DNA from: JACPGQ01 sp039798685 | GTDB taxonomy: Bacteria; Patescibacteriota; Microgenomatia; Levybacterales; UBA12049 | Direction of reading: 5' to 3' | DNA length: 36,765 nt | Assembly: GCA_039798685.1 (NCBI GenBank) | Contig: JBDKFM010000004.1 | Location: forward strand, 1-36,765 | Shown here: positions 15,593-23,181 of the stretch, piece by piece | Position numbering within the stretch: the stretch's first letter is position 1 | Layout of the letters: each line of letters begins with the position of its first letter | Made by a program: the position numbers and the translations under genes | Notes under the pieces: generated by a model | Told to the model about the DNA's origin: nothing | The model's input: the letters and a program-made list of their open reading frames with translations, nothing else | Databases searched by the model: none

Positions 15593-17053
15593 TTACTGCG
15601 CCTGTACTGGATCGTTCTCAACAACGTTTCTTGTGAGAATCACGATGTCTCCTCTGGAAAGACCCTGTTCTACTTCAACGAATCTCCCGAACACATTTCC
15701 GAGAGTCACCTTTTTTGCAACTGCTTTTTGCCCGTTTATCACATATGCAAACGCCTCAGTTTGTGTCTGATAGACGCTGTCCAGCGGGATAAATGGATGA
15801 GACGTAAGAGTGTTGTCGTCTGCTCCTACCGGGATACTGACTGCAATGCTTTGGCCGTCTGTGAGAAGTTTTTCGTATTCAAGAGGAATTGTAAATTTGA
15901 TGCTATAGAGTTGTCCGTCTGTTGCATCAGTTGAGACGTAATCAGGCTTAATACTCAGCTTCTTCTTTCCGATTGTGAGAGTGCTCACATCATCAGCTGA
16001 AATTCCTTGTGCGATCGCAAAAGGCACAGTCGCAACTGCAGTTATCGCGTGTTCACCCTGAGAAACCGTTGCAATGGGAGTTCCCGGATTTACTGATTGC
16101 CCCGGTCTGACATAGACACGTTGAACGACACCGGTGAAAGGAGAGGATGGCCGCATCAACGATTCGTTAATACCTGCGAGTGCAGCCTGAAGCCTGGCTG
16201 ACTCTTTCTGCAGATCAAGTGCTTTCTCCTGGAGGGAGAGCTGTTTGAGCGTTGCGTCTTTTTGCAGATCAGCAAGCTTGTTTGGTGCTCTGTTTTTGTC
16301 TATTTGTTGTTCAAGTCCCCTGAGTTGTGCTCGTACCTGTACAACTGTTGCAAGATACTGGGATCTTTTTGCCTGATCACTATTTGTAAACTGGGTATCC
16401 TGTGGGTCTGACGGAGTATTGCCGATTGACTGGTTGGTAAGCGTAAGCATCGTCTCGTTATATCTGAGAAGTTCCTGTGTATCTCCAATAGAGCGCTCTG
16501 CGATTGCTCTCAACTCGTTTGCGTTGTCTCTACTTGTCTCAGCCAGAGAGCGCTGTGTTGCGATGAGTGATTTTTGCGTCTCGTATGTGTCGAGTACATT
16601 TTGGTACTGATTTCTCGCGAGTTGTGCCTGAATTCCTGGTGCATTTGCTCCTGAGTACGTTGATGAAAGTGTGACGATACCACCACCTCTTGTGACAGGT
16701 TCGCCTTCATGTATATTGACAGAATCTACAATTCCCGAGGTTTGTGCAAGGATTTTGACAACGCCTGTTTTCTCGACCTTTGCTTGCACGTTGACTGTGG
16801 GTGTTTTTCCGATGGTAAATGTCTGGACAGACTTTGTGATCACAGTCTGTACAGGCGCCTTCTTATTGAGGCTGCGGAGTGTATTACCGGCTATGATGAG
16901 AAGGAGTAGGATTCCAAGCGCTAAGAAAAAACTCACAAATGGTTTTCTTTGCAGGTATACCACTGTTTTTCTATAAGGAATTATCCTTCGGAGAGACGTA
17001 AATCGGCTCTTTGTTTTTTTGACAAGAGCATGATATTGAAACATTTTTTGCAT
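15593..17053 (-). CDS. RND adaptor (HlyD/membrane-fusion-protein family)
   Basis: A 486-residue periplasmic-adaptor-type protein. One N-terminal membrane helix lies at about residues 36-55. A biotinyl-lipoyl-like half domain follows (GIVDSVNIHEGEPV), then a long alpha-helical coiled-coil hairpin (about 130-290, rich in Gln, Leu and Arg), the second lipoyl half (SPFTGVVQRVYVRPGQSVN) and C-terminal beta-barrel and membrane-proximal domains. The hairpin is as long as in Gram-negative adaptors. The start could be Met1 or Met4. The gene is transcribed from a consensus promoter at 17108-17136 and lies 13 nt before the RND transporter gene. Confidence 0.85.
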   Translation of the reverse strand: MQKMFQYHALVKKTKSRFTSLRRIIPYRKTVVYLQRKPFVSFFLALGILLLLIIAGNTLRSLNKKAPVQTVITKSVQTFTIGKTPTVNVQAKVEKTGVVKILAQTSGIVDSVNIHEGEPVTRGGGIVTLSSTYSGANAPGIQAQLARNQYQNVLDTYETQKSLIATQRSLAETSRDNANELRAIAERSIGDTQELLRYNETMLTLTNQSIGNTPSDPQDTQFTNSDQAKRSQYLATVVQVRAQLRGLEQQIDKNRAPNKLADLQKDATLKQLSLQEKALDLQKESARLQAALAGINESLMRPSSPFTGVVQRVYVRPGQSVNPGTPIATVSQGEHAITAVATVPFAIAQGISADDVSTLTIGKKKLSIKPDYVSTDATDGQLYSIKFTIPLEYEKLLTDGQSIAVSIPVGADDNTLTSHPFIPLDSVYQTQTEAFAYVINGQKAVAKKVTLGNVFGRFVEVEQGLSRGDIVILTRNVVENDPVQAQ

Positions 17054-17107
17054 ACGGAAATACTCATGGGGGGCAGAGGAAATGAGCAGTAAGAACTTTA
17101 GAGTGCT

Positions 17108-17136
17108 ATTATAGACAGATTAGGGCTTTAAGTCAA
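17108..17136 (-). promoter_or_regulatory. Consensus promoter of the RND operon
   Basis: TTGACT (17131-17136) and TATAAT (17108-17113) have a 17-nt spacer. The mRNA leader is about 45 nt, and no clear ribosome-binding site was seen. Confidence 0.8.
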
Positions 17137-17146
17137 GGCAAAAGCA

Positions 17147-18088
17147 CTAGTTCACAGTGGCAGATGGAGTCGAAGTGACTGTGGAAGTCGAAGGAATCTG
17201 CCTGAGTAGTTTTGTGATCTCTTTTGCTGTTTTGTATGCTTCCATGAGGTTTTCACGGGCTTTTTTCAGACTTTCTCTCGCCGCTTCAAGACTGGTTTTG
17301 TTCGCTGGATATCCGTCAGGTGTGAGTGGCGTAACTGTTGATATTGCAGCGTTCGTGTTTGTTGTTGCTGAGGTGATCAGGGCCTGCATTGTCGTGAGTA
17401 GTGTCTCAATCTCCGTGGTGTCTGCACCAGCTGTGGCAGCTGCGTCTGCTCGACTGTTCAGTTCTGCGTGTGCACTGGACATTTTCTCAATCGCAGTGAG
17501 TGTCGCTTCAGCCCCAGTCAGGATGTGGATTTTCGGGATAAAAAGTGCATATATTCTATAGGAGGACACAATTGACTTCGCATCAGTTTTCAAAGTCTCA
17601 AGATCAGTATCTGCTTCGATTTTTGACCGAAGTGATGTGAGATTGGTGATTTCGGTTTGTACCTGAGTACTCAGGGTTGCTTTTTGTGTGTCAGAAAGTT
17701 TTTTGAGAGAGGATATTTTTGTCATAATACCGCTTAGGCTCTTCAGACGTCTATCTATCTCAGAGAGAGAGCGTTTTTTTAAGTTTTCAAGTGTTGTTTC
17801 TTGCCGTTGCTCTTTTCGTTCTGCTGCTTTTGAAGCAGCGTTTTCTTTGCGAGTGGCTCCCTGTGTCAGTACGGCTGATTTACGTGCAGCTGATTGTGTG
17901 AGGACAGCTTCTTTTCTTGCTGCAGCCTGCGTAAGTACTGCGGTACGTCTCGTTGTCTCAGTGACAGTAACTACAGGAGTTGGTGTGAGTGTCACTGTTG
18001 TTGACTCTTCAGCAGCCTGTGCAGAAACACTGCCCGGTGCAATTACGAGTAAAAATAGTAAAGTGGTCAAAAGAGAAGCGAGTTTCAT
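17147..18088 (-). CDS. Secreted alanine-rich helical protein with 11-residue repeats
   Basis: A 313-residue exported protein that I do not recognise. A signal peptide covers about residues 1-24 (ending SVSAQA). Residues about 50-82 hold three copies of an 11-residue unit of the form AVLTQxAxRKx. The rest is a long, Ala/Thr/Lys-rich, probably coiled-coil region with a short hydrophobic stretch (YRIYALFIPKIHIL) in the middle. The C-terminus is Ser/Thr-rich and disordered. It starts 9 nt after the stop of the proline-rich membrane protein gene, so the two are one operon. A structural or cell-surface role is only a guess. Confidence 0.65.
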   Translation of the reverse strand: MKLASLLTTLLFLLVIAPGSVSAQAAEESTTVTLTPTPVVTVTETTRRTAVLTQAAARKEAVLTQSAARKSAVLTQGATRKENAASKAAERKEQRQETTLENLKKRSLSEIDRRLKSLSGIMTKISSLKKLSDTQKATLSTQVQTEITNLTSLRSKIEADTDLETLKTDAKSIVSSYRIYALFIPKIHILTGAEATLTAIEKMSSAHAELNSRADAAATAGADTTEIETLLTTMQALITSATTNTNAAISTVTPLTPDGYPANKTSLEAARESLKKARENLMEAYKTAKEITKLLRQIPSTSTVTSTPSATVN

Positions 18089-18097
18089 AGATGTGAA

Positions 18098-18676
18098 TTA
18101 CTGCAACTCAACAGGAGTTGCAGAGAGTTCTTGTTCAGCGACAGCAGTCTCTGCGTCAGCATTTTTAAGTGCAGCTTCAACGCTACTCAGATCCTGATCG
18201 ACAACATCACTTGGTGTTGGAGAGAGTGTCGGCGCAGCTTGAGTCGGTGCAGTATATTGCATCGCTGCCTCCTGTTTTGTTTGTGTATTAAAATTATCTT
18301 TCGACATTGCGTAAACGCCAAGTACAACCAGGATCACAGATACTCCTGCTGCAGCAACGGCGATAGTTTTTTTATGACTGCTTGGCGGGATAGACGGAGG
18401 TGTTTGGTGATTTTCTGATGCCTGATGTGCTGTGTCATGGTCTGTAGAAGCAGGTGCTGTTGGAGCAGCTGGTGCAGCTGGAGGCACTGGTGTTGCAGGA
18501 GTCTCAGGTGTTTGGGGCACAACAGGTGCAGGTGGAGTGATGGGAGCAGGTGTTTCAGAAACGGGAGGAGTAACAGATTGAGGTGTTGCAGGAGTCTCAG
18601 TGACAGGAGGAGTAGGAGGAGTTGATGGTGCTGGAGTATCAGTGTGTGCTGCCGGAGGGTTTTGATTTTGATCCAT
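18098..18676 (-). CDS. Single-pass membrane protein with Pro-rich N-terminus
   Basis: A 192-residue protein. Residues 1-100 are a disordered, Pro/Thr/Ala-rich segment with a repeating T(P)P(x)T pattern. One membrane helix follows (about residues 103-123, TIAVAAAGVSVILVVLGVYA), then a short outer segment ending in an acidic helix (LSSVEAALKNADAETAVAEQE). The topology is probably N-in. No enzymatic domain is seen. The promoter ends 6 nt before the ATG, so translation is likely leaderless. It is the first gene of an operon with the secreted helical protein. Confidence 0.65.
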   Translation of the reverse strand: MDQNQNPPAAHTDTPAPSTPPTPPVTETPATPQSVTPPVSETPAPITPPAPVVPQTPETPATPVPPAAPAAPTAPASTDHDTAHQASENHQTPPSIPPSSHKKTIAVAAAGVSVILVVLGVYAMSKDNFNTQTKQEAAMQYTAPTQAAPTLSPTPSDVVDQDLSSVEAALKNADAETAVAEQELSATPVELQ

Positions 18677-18682
18677 AAAGAT

Positions 18683-18712
18683 ACTCTACCTAATTGCGTA
18701 ATGACATGTCAA
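18683..18712 (-). promoter_or_regulatory. Leaderless-type promoter
   Basis: TTGACA (18707-18712) and TAGAGT (18683-18688) have an 18-nt spacer. Six bases separate the -10 box from the ATG at 18676. Confidence 0.65.
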
Positions 18713-18715
18713 GAG

Positions 18716-19489
18716 TCAGCGAAGCACAAATACATAATACACGAGACTGAGTACTATTCTATAAACACCAAATGCAGAAAGTGTGTTCGTTTTGATGAAT
18801 ACAAGGAGCCATTTCATTACTCCAAAAGCAACGAGAAATGAAACGACAAATCCGACCGAAAGGAGAATGAGGTTCTCGAATGTAAATGAGTTATATGACT
18901 CGGTCATATCGAGTACAGATGCTGCAAGCATAGTCGGTGCTGCAAGGAGAAACGAGAACTCGACAGCAGTTTTTCGAGAAAGTCCAAGAGACATACCGCC
19001 AAGAATTGTCGCTCCTGCTCGTGAGACTCCGGGTATGACTGAGACCGCCTGACAAAGTCCTATGAAAAAAGCCTGTTTATGTGAAATTGCTGTCATCGTC
19101 TCAGTGTGCACAGTGGTTGTGCGGTACCTACGCTCAAGTAGGAGGATAAGTACGCCTCCGAGAAAAAGAGCGACGAGTGTAATGTAGGGGTTACCGATGA
19201 GAACTGTTTTTATAAGTTTATAAAAGAGAAATCCGACAACCATACTTGGTACAAATGCGATCATAATAGTCTTCCAAAGCACTTTGTTTTTTAAGAAAAT
19301 CTGCATGTAGAGAATCACAACAGCAAGAATCGCTCCCAACTGGATAATAATCTCAAAGCTCTTTACAAACTCAGTTTGTTCGATTGCAAGAAGCCTTGCA
19401 GTAAGCACGAGATGTCCGGTCGATGAGATCGGGAGAAATTCAGTGATGCCCTCAACAATTGCGAGCAAAACAGCCTGAAGAATTGTCAT
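18716..19489 (-). CDS. uppP: Undecaprenyl-diphosphatase (BacA/UppP)
   Basis: A 257-residue polytopic enzyme that dephosphorylates undecaprenyl pyrophosphate so that the lipid carrier can be reused for peptidoglycan and surface polymers. It shows both family signatures: EGITEFLPISSTGHL (about residues 13-27, with the two catalytic Glu residues) and SVIPGVSRAGATI (about 152-164, with the catalytic Ser/Arg). About seven or eight membrane helices are visible, which is the full family length. The ATG at 19489 is preferred to 19504 because a TATCAT -10 box (19496-19501) leaves 6 nt to this start. It is divergent from the D,D-carboxypeptidase gene, and both act in envelope synthesis. Confidence 0.95.
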   Translation of the reverse strand: MTILQAVLLAIVEGITEFLPISSTGHLVLTARLLAIEQTEFVKSFEIIIQLGAILAVVILYMQIFLKNKVLWKTIMIAFVPSMVVGFLFYKLIKTVLIGNPYITLVALFLGGVLILLLERRYRTTTVHTETMTAISHKQAFFIGLCQAVSVIPGVSRAGATILGGMSLGLSRKTAVEFSFLLAAPTMLAASVLDMTESYNSFTFENLILLSVGFVVSFLVAFGVMKWLLVFIKTNTLSAFGVYRIVLSLVYYVFVLR

Positions 19490-19524
19490 ACACCTATGAT
19501 ACACTAGAAATCAATATTTTTTGC

Positions 19525-20487
19525 ATGAAGCCTGCCATCTGGCTACTCTCAGTCACAGTACTTTTCTTTTTTACCCTGAGTTTTGCATTCTGGGTATTTA
19601 GCCCTGCATTCTCAAAAGAACCACAGGAAGTAGTGTCTCCCCTTCCCTCATATCTTTCTCTTCCTAAAAATGATCAGGTAAGAATACTTGATTTCTGGAA
19701 ACCGCTTATTGAATCATTCGGAGGTGAAACGGAGCTCGCACCCACTACAAAAGCTGCGTTGCTTTTTGATCTGAGTTCAGGAAAAACTCTCTTTGAGAAA
19801 GAGGCAACGACACGTTTACCGATGGCATCACTTACAAAGATCATGACCGCAATTGTCGCATTGGAAAACCCGAAACGTGATGATCGCTACCTGGTAAAGG
19901 GCGCTGATCTCGTCGGTGAAGACAGCATGGGGATTTTGCCCGGTGAGGTATTTTCGCTTGAAGAGCTTTTGTATGGACTTATGTTGCGTTCTGGAAATGA
20001 TGCAGCTGAAGTTTTGGCAAGTAATTTTCCCGGAGGAAGAGATGCATTTTTGCGCGCAATGACACAAAAAGCTCAGGCTTTGGGACTCTCGGATACAAAG
20101 TTCAGTAATCCGTCAGGGTTACAAGGAGACGGAGAGCAGTACACAACGGCCGCAGATCTACTTGTGATGACAAGATATGCGCTTGAAAATTTTCCGCTTT
20201 TTGCAAAAATTGCCGCTACATTTTCACACGAGATTCAATCCACACCTACGCATCAGTCGTATTACATGGAAAATGAGACAAACCTTCTTACATCGTATCC
20301 AGGGGTCAAAGGTGTAAAGACCGGTTTTACTCCTGAAGCAGGAATGTGTCTTGTGACGTATCTGGAGTATGACGGTCACAGAATAGTGGGAGTATTACTC
20401 AATAGCGGTAATAGAAGGCAGGAAATGAAAGATATGCTTGATTATGGGCTCAAAGAACTGGGTAGTACTCCGCCTGAACATTCATAG
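19525..20487 (+). CDS. D-alanyl-D-alanine carboxypeptidase (PBP5/6 family)
   Basis: A 320-residue serine peptidase that trims the terminal D-Ala of peptidoglycan stem peptides. An N-terminal signal or anchor helix spans about residues 4-26. The three active-site motifs are all present: SLTK (Ser102, Lys105), SGN (156-158) and KTG (265-267). The C-terminal PBP5-type beta domain and amphipathic anchor are absent, so the N-terminal helix probably keeps it in the membrane. The ORF opens at 19459, but only the ATG at 19525 gives a proper signal peptide and a non-overlapping divergent arrangement with uppP. Confidence 0.92.
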   Translation: MKPAIWLLSVTVLFFFTLSFAFWVFSPAFSKEPQEVVSPLPSYLSLPKNDQVRILDFWKPLIESFGGETELAPTTKAALLFDLSSGKTLFEKEATTRLPMASLTKIMTAIVALENPKRDDRYLVKGADLVGEDSMGILPGEVFSLEELLYGLMLRSGNDAAEVLASNFPGGRDAFLRAMTQKAQALGLSDTKFSNPSGLQGDGEQYTTAADLLVMTRYALENFPLFAKIAATFSHEIQSTPTHQSYYMENETNLLTSYPGVKGVKTGFTPEAGMCLVTYLEYDGHRIVGVLLNSGNRRQEMKDMLDYGLKELGSTPPEHS

Positions 20488-20498
20488 AACTTTACTCC

Positions 20499-20528
20499 TT
20501 GGAATTCATCTGAGTTTCCTCTTATACT
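20499..20528 (+). promoter_or_regulatory. Leaderless-type promoter
   Basis: TTGGAA (20499-20504) and TATACT (20523-20528) have an 18-nt spacer. Seven bases separate the -10 box from the ATG at 20536. Confidence 0.7.
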
Positions 20529-20535
20529 GGTATAT

Positions 20536-21876
20536 ATGAGTACAATCCGATTTCTTGGTGCAGCGGGTGAAGTGACGGGGTCATGTTTTCAACTTACGGC
20601 AACTGACGGCACGCAGATTCTTATTGATTTTGGGATGTTTCAGGGACAAAGATCTGTCTCTGACCTCAATAATAAACCGTTATCGTTTCACCCATCTGCG
20701 CTGAAAGGTGTTGTTGTCACACATGCACATCTGGATCATTGCGGCAGGTTGCCTCTCTTAGTTGCAAATGGCTACCGCGGAAAAATATACATGACAGCAC
20801 CGACTGCCGCACTCGTCAATATCGTTCTTACTGATGCCGCGAAGGTAGCTGAGCAGAAACCAGACACTATCCCCCTTTACTCACTTGAGCTCGTACTGAA
20901 AACACTTGAGCTGATTGAAGTTGTTGCCTACAACGAACAGTTTCCACTTGGTGGATACATGATTCTTCTCAAAGATGCAGGGCATATTTTGGGATCGTCA
21001 AGTATTGAGGTGACTGATCAGACTGATAATACAAAAATAATATTTAGTGGTGACCTGGGCAATAGTCCTGAAGATATCGTACGTCCGACTGAGTACTTTG
21101 ATGCTGCAGACGTCGTGGTCATGGAGTCAACCTACGGGGATTCTCTGCATCCTACAGATGATCCGACAACAATTCTCTGCGAAGAGATTCAAGCAATCGA
21201 ACGAGATGGAGGGGTGCTTCTCATTCCGGCATTTTCTATCGAACGGACTCAGGAAATCCTTCATAGGATTAACCATTTGAAACGGGACGGAAAAATAAAA
21301 AATGACACGCCTGTGTTTATGGACGGACCAATGGGTATTCAGGCAACGTCAATTTTCAAAGACTACAGAGACTACTATAATGTTGAGCTACAGACTCATG
21401 ATGATGATCCGTTCCGTTTTGAGAGTCTTATCGTCACACAGGATGCACGTGATAGCAGAGAGATCATAAAAGCCATGGAGCCAAAGGTAATTATCGCCGG
21501 ATCCGGGATGATGTCTGGTGGTAGGATACTTCATCATGCAGCAAACTATTTGTCAAAAAATTCTACGAGGTTACTGTTTGTCGGGTATCAGGCAGAGGAG
21601 ACTCTCGGGCATAAAATACTCAAAGGCGCAAAGCAGGTGTGGATTAATGATAAACCTGTAAAAGTGCGAGCGAGTGTCCGAGAGGTAAAGTCATTCAGCG
21701 CGCACGCTGATCAGCGCAAGCTTCTGGATTGGCTCACGCATATCAAGCACGTAAAGAAAGTCTTTCTTGTACACGGAGAAACAAAACAGCGTGAGACCCT
21801 TGCTCAGGAAATTAAGGGGAAACTTGGCGTACCAGAGGTAATTCTCCCAATGGATGGAGATGAGTTTTCCTTCTAG
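20536..21876 (+). CDS. Beta-CASP metallo-beta-lactamase RNA-processing nuclease
   Basis: A 446-residue metal-dependent hydrolase of the YSH1/CPSF73-like beta-CASP group, expected to cleave RNA. The zinc motif HAHLDH is at residues 63-68. DAGHILGSS and SGDLGNS supply the next His and Asp, and MESTYGD is the typical strand after them. The beta-CASP domain occupies about residues 200-370 (PVFMDGPMG, IIAGSGMMSGGRILHH). The RNA-specificity motif SFSAHADQRKLLDW and the final His in VFLVHGE complete the active site. The length is typical. The gene has its own leaderless promoter and is followed by a tRNA cluster, but a tRNA-processing role is not implied. Confidence 0.9.
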   Translation: MSTIRFLGAAGEVTGSCFQLTATDGTQILIDFGMFQGQRSVSDLNNKPLSFHPSALKGVVVTHAHLDHCGRLPLLVANGYRGKIYMTAPTAALVNIVLTDAAKVAEQKPDTIPLYSLELVLKTLELIEVVAYNEQFPLGGYMILLKDAGHILGSSSIEVTDQTDNTKIIFSGDLGNSPEDIVRPTEYFDAADVVVMESTYGDSLHPTDDPTTILCEEIQAIERDGGVLLIPAFSIERTQEILHRINHLKRDGKIKNDTPVFMDGPMGIQATSIFKDYRDYYNVELQTHDDDPFRFESLIVTQDARDSREIIKAMEPKVIIAGSGMMSGGRILHHAANYLSKNSTRLLFVGYQAEETLGHKILKGAKQVWINDKPVKVRASVREVKSFSAHADQRKLLDWLTHIKHVKKVFLVHGETKQRETLAQEIKGKLGVPEVILPMDGDEFSF

Positions 21877-21910
21877 AATTCGTATTTTCCACAGGAGGGG
21901 CATAGTTTAC

Positions 21911-21939
21911 TTGTGCCACGGAGCCAATTGAAGTAAAAT
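21911..21939 (+). promoter_or_regulatory. Promoter of the tRNA-Leu cluster
   Basis: TTGTGC (21911-21916) and TAAAAT (21934-21939) have a 17-nt spacer and end 9 nt before the tRNA-Leu 5' end. tRNA-Pro and the GIY-YIG gene have no clear promoter of their own, so they may depend on this one. Confidence 0.6.
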
Positions 21940-21948
21940 ACAGAGGTC

Positions 21949-22032
21949 GCCGTGGTGGTGGAATGGTAGACACGAGGGCCTTAAGAGCCTTTGCCATAAA
22001 ATGGTGTGAGAGTTCGAGTCTCTCCCGCGGCA
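21949..22032 (+). tRNA. tRNA-Leu (anticodon TAA)
   Basis: The acceptor stem GCCGTGG pairs with CCGCGGC, with one G-T pair. The anticodon loop CTTAAGA reads UUA. A long variable arm, as in class II tRNAs, and a T arm GAGAG/CTCTC are present. The 3' CCA is not fully encoded. Confidence 0.95.
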
Positions 22033-22061
22033 CCCTTCGCCACCGCTCAGGGTAAACAGTT

Positions 22062-22310
22062 ATGCGGTGCTATGTCTATATTGTGAGATGTAGAGATGGA
22101 ATGTACTATACCGGTATAACGTCAAATCTCTCAAGAAGAGTAGAGGAGCACAATAACGGAATAAAAACGATGCTTCAGCCGAAGAGGAGACCAGTGACAT
22201 TGGTATTTTACGAATATCATGAAGATCGGATGGGAGCTGCAAAGAGAGAGAAAGAGATCAAGGGTTGGAGTCGATTTAAAAAAGAAAAATTGATTAATAG
22301 TTTACGTTGA
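22062..22310 (+). CDS. GIY-YIG domain protein (UPF0213/YhbQ-like)
   Basis: An 82-residue, single-domain member of the GIY-YIG nuclease superfamily. The family core is visible as YVYIVRC and YYTGIT (residues 4-19), then RR..EHNNG with the catalytic-type Arg, and the terminal AAKREKEIKGWSRFKKEKLI helix typical of small UPF0213 proteins. The in vivo role of these stand-alone proteins is poorly known. The gene lies between tRNA-Leu (29 nt away) and tRNA-Pro (17 nt away) on the same strand, so it is probably transcribed with the tRNAs. A second paralogue at 33282 is also next to tRNA genes. Confidence 0.85.
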   Translation: MRCYVYIVRCRDGMYYTGITSNLSRRVEEHNNGIKTMLQPKRRPVTLVFYEYHEDRMGAAKREKEIKGWSRFKKEKLINSLR

Positions 22311-22327
22311 GGAACGTAGAGACGAAA

Positions 22328-22401
22328 CGGGGAGTAGCTCAGTTGGCTAGAGCGCGTCGTTTGGGACGATGAGGCCGGAGGTTCAAGTCCTCTCTCCCCG
22401 A
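22328..22401 (+). tRNA. tRNA-Pro (anticodon TGG)
   Basis: The acceptor stem CGGGGAG/CTCCCCG, D arm GCTC/GAGC, anticodon stem CGTCG/CGATG with loop TTTGGGA, and T arm GGAGG/CCTCT all form. The CCA end is not encoded. Confidence 0.95.
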
Positions 22402-22418
22402 CTCAGAAAAAATAAAAG

Positions 22419-22447
22419 TTGGTTTTATTGAGAAATGGTTTTATAAT
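22419..22447 (+). promoter_or_regulatory. Promoter of tRNA-Gly
   Basis: TTGGTT (22419-22424) and TATAAT (22442-22447) have a 17-nt spacer, and the tRNA starts 18 nt downstream. Confidence 0.65.
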
Positions 22448-22465
22448 AAGACCGAAATACACCAC

Positions 22466-22537
22466 GCGGGAGTAGTTCAGTGGTAGAATGTCTCCCTTCC
22501 AAGGAGAAGGTCGCCGGTTCGAACCCGGTCTCCCGCT
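22466..22537 (+). tRNA. tRNA-Gly (anticodon TCC)
   Basis: The acceptor stem GCGGGAG/CTCCCGC, anticodon stem TCTCC/GGAGA with loop CTTCCAA, and T arm GCCGG/CCGGT all form. Confidence 0.95.
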
Positions 22538-22552
22538 CACACACTGTAATGG

Positions 22553-22581
22553 TATAATTCCCGGCGACAAAAAAGTCGCCG
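22553..22581 (+). promoter_or_regulatory. -10 box and perfect hairpin upstream of methyltransferase gene
   Basis: TATAAT (22553-22558) is followed by a perfect 7-bp GC-rich stem (22562-22568 against 22575-22581) with an A6 loop. The ATG follows 9 nt later. The hairpin could end the tRNA-Gly transcript or sit at the 5' end of the methyltransferase mRNA. There is only a weak T run after it. Confidence 0.45.
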
Positions 22582-22590
22582 TCTTCATTT

Positions 22591-23181
22591 ATGACACTGA
22601 CAGCAAACTACCGCAAATACCACTCAGGCAATCCACTCCAACGGAGATTTTTAGAAAGATTGCTTACTCAAATTGTAAGGCAAGCGAGAATTATTCATCC
22701 TAAATCCGTATTAGACGCAGGGTGTGGGGAAGGATTTTTGTTAGAGAGACTACAACATGCAGGGATAGGTGTAAAAAATATCGGTGTTGATCACTCAGAT
22801 ACCGCTCTTGCAATTGCACATAAAGAGCGACCGGAGTTATCAGTGCACAAAGGAGATCTCTACAAACTCCCATTTAAAGATAATTCTTTCGATCTCGTGC
22901 TTTGTTGTGAAGTCTTTCAACATCTGAAAGATCCGAAAAAAGCGTTAAAGGAACTTCACCGTGTAGCGAAACAGTATGTGATATTTTCAGTTCCGAATGA
23001 GCCGCTCTTTAAGACTGCAAATTTTATGAGGGGAAAACATGTGCTCAGTCTTGGTGATGATGCATCTCATCTGAATCACTGGAGTGGAGATTCTTTTGAG
23101 GAATTTGTCAGTAAATACTTTACTGTCTTTACCAGGAAGCAACCCTTCCCCTGGACAATACTGGTCGGTGAAAAACGTTAG
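22591..23181 (+). CDS. SAM-dependent methyltransferase (class I, Methyltransf_11-like)
   Basis: A 196-residue class I methyltransferase. The glycine-rich SAM motif is VLDAGCGEGFLLERL (about residues 40-54). Motif II acidic residue lies in NIGVDHSD, motif III-like DNSFDLVLCCEVFQHL at about 97-112, and post-motif KELHRVAKQYVIFSVPNEP follows. The substrate is unknown. The membrane-glycan genes elsewhere in the window do not suggest a partner directly. It is convergent with, and overlaps by 4 nt, the AI-2E-family gene. Confidence 0.85.
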   Translation: MTLTANYRKYHSGNPLQRRFLERLLTQIVRQARIIHPKSVLDAGCGEGFLLERLQHAGIGVKNIGVDHSDTALAIAHKERPELSVHKGDLYKLPFKDNSFDLVLCCEVFQHLKDPKKALKELHRVAKQYVIFSVPNEPLFKTANFMRGKHVLSLGDDASHLNHWSGDSFEEFVSKYFTVFTRKQPFPWTILVGEKR

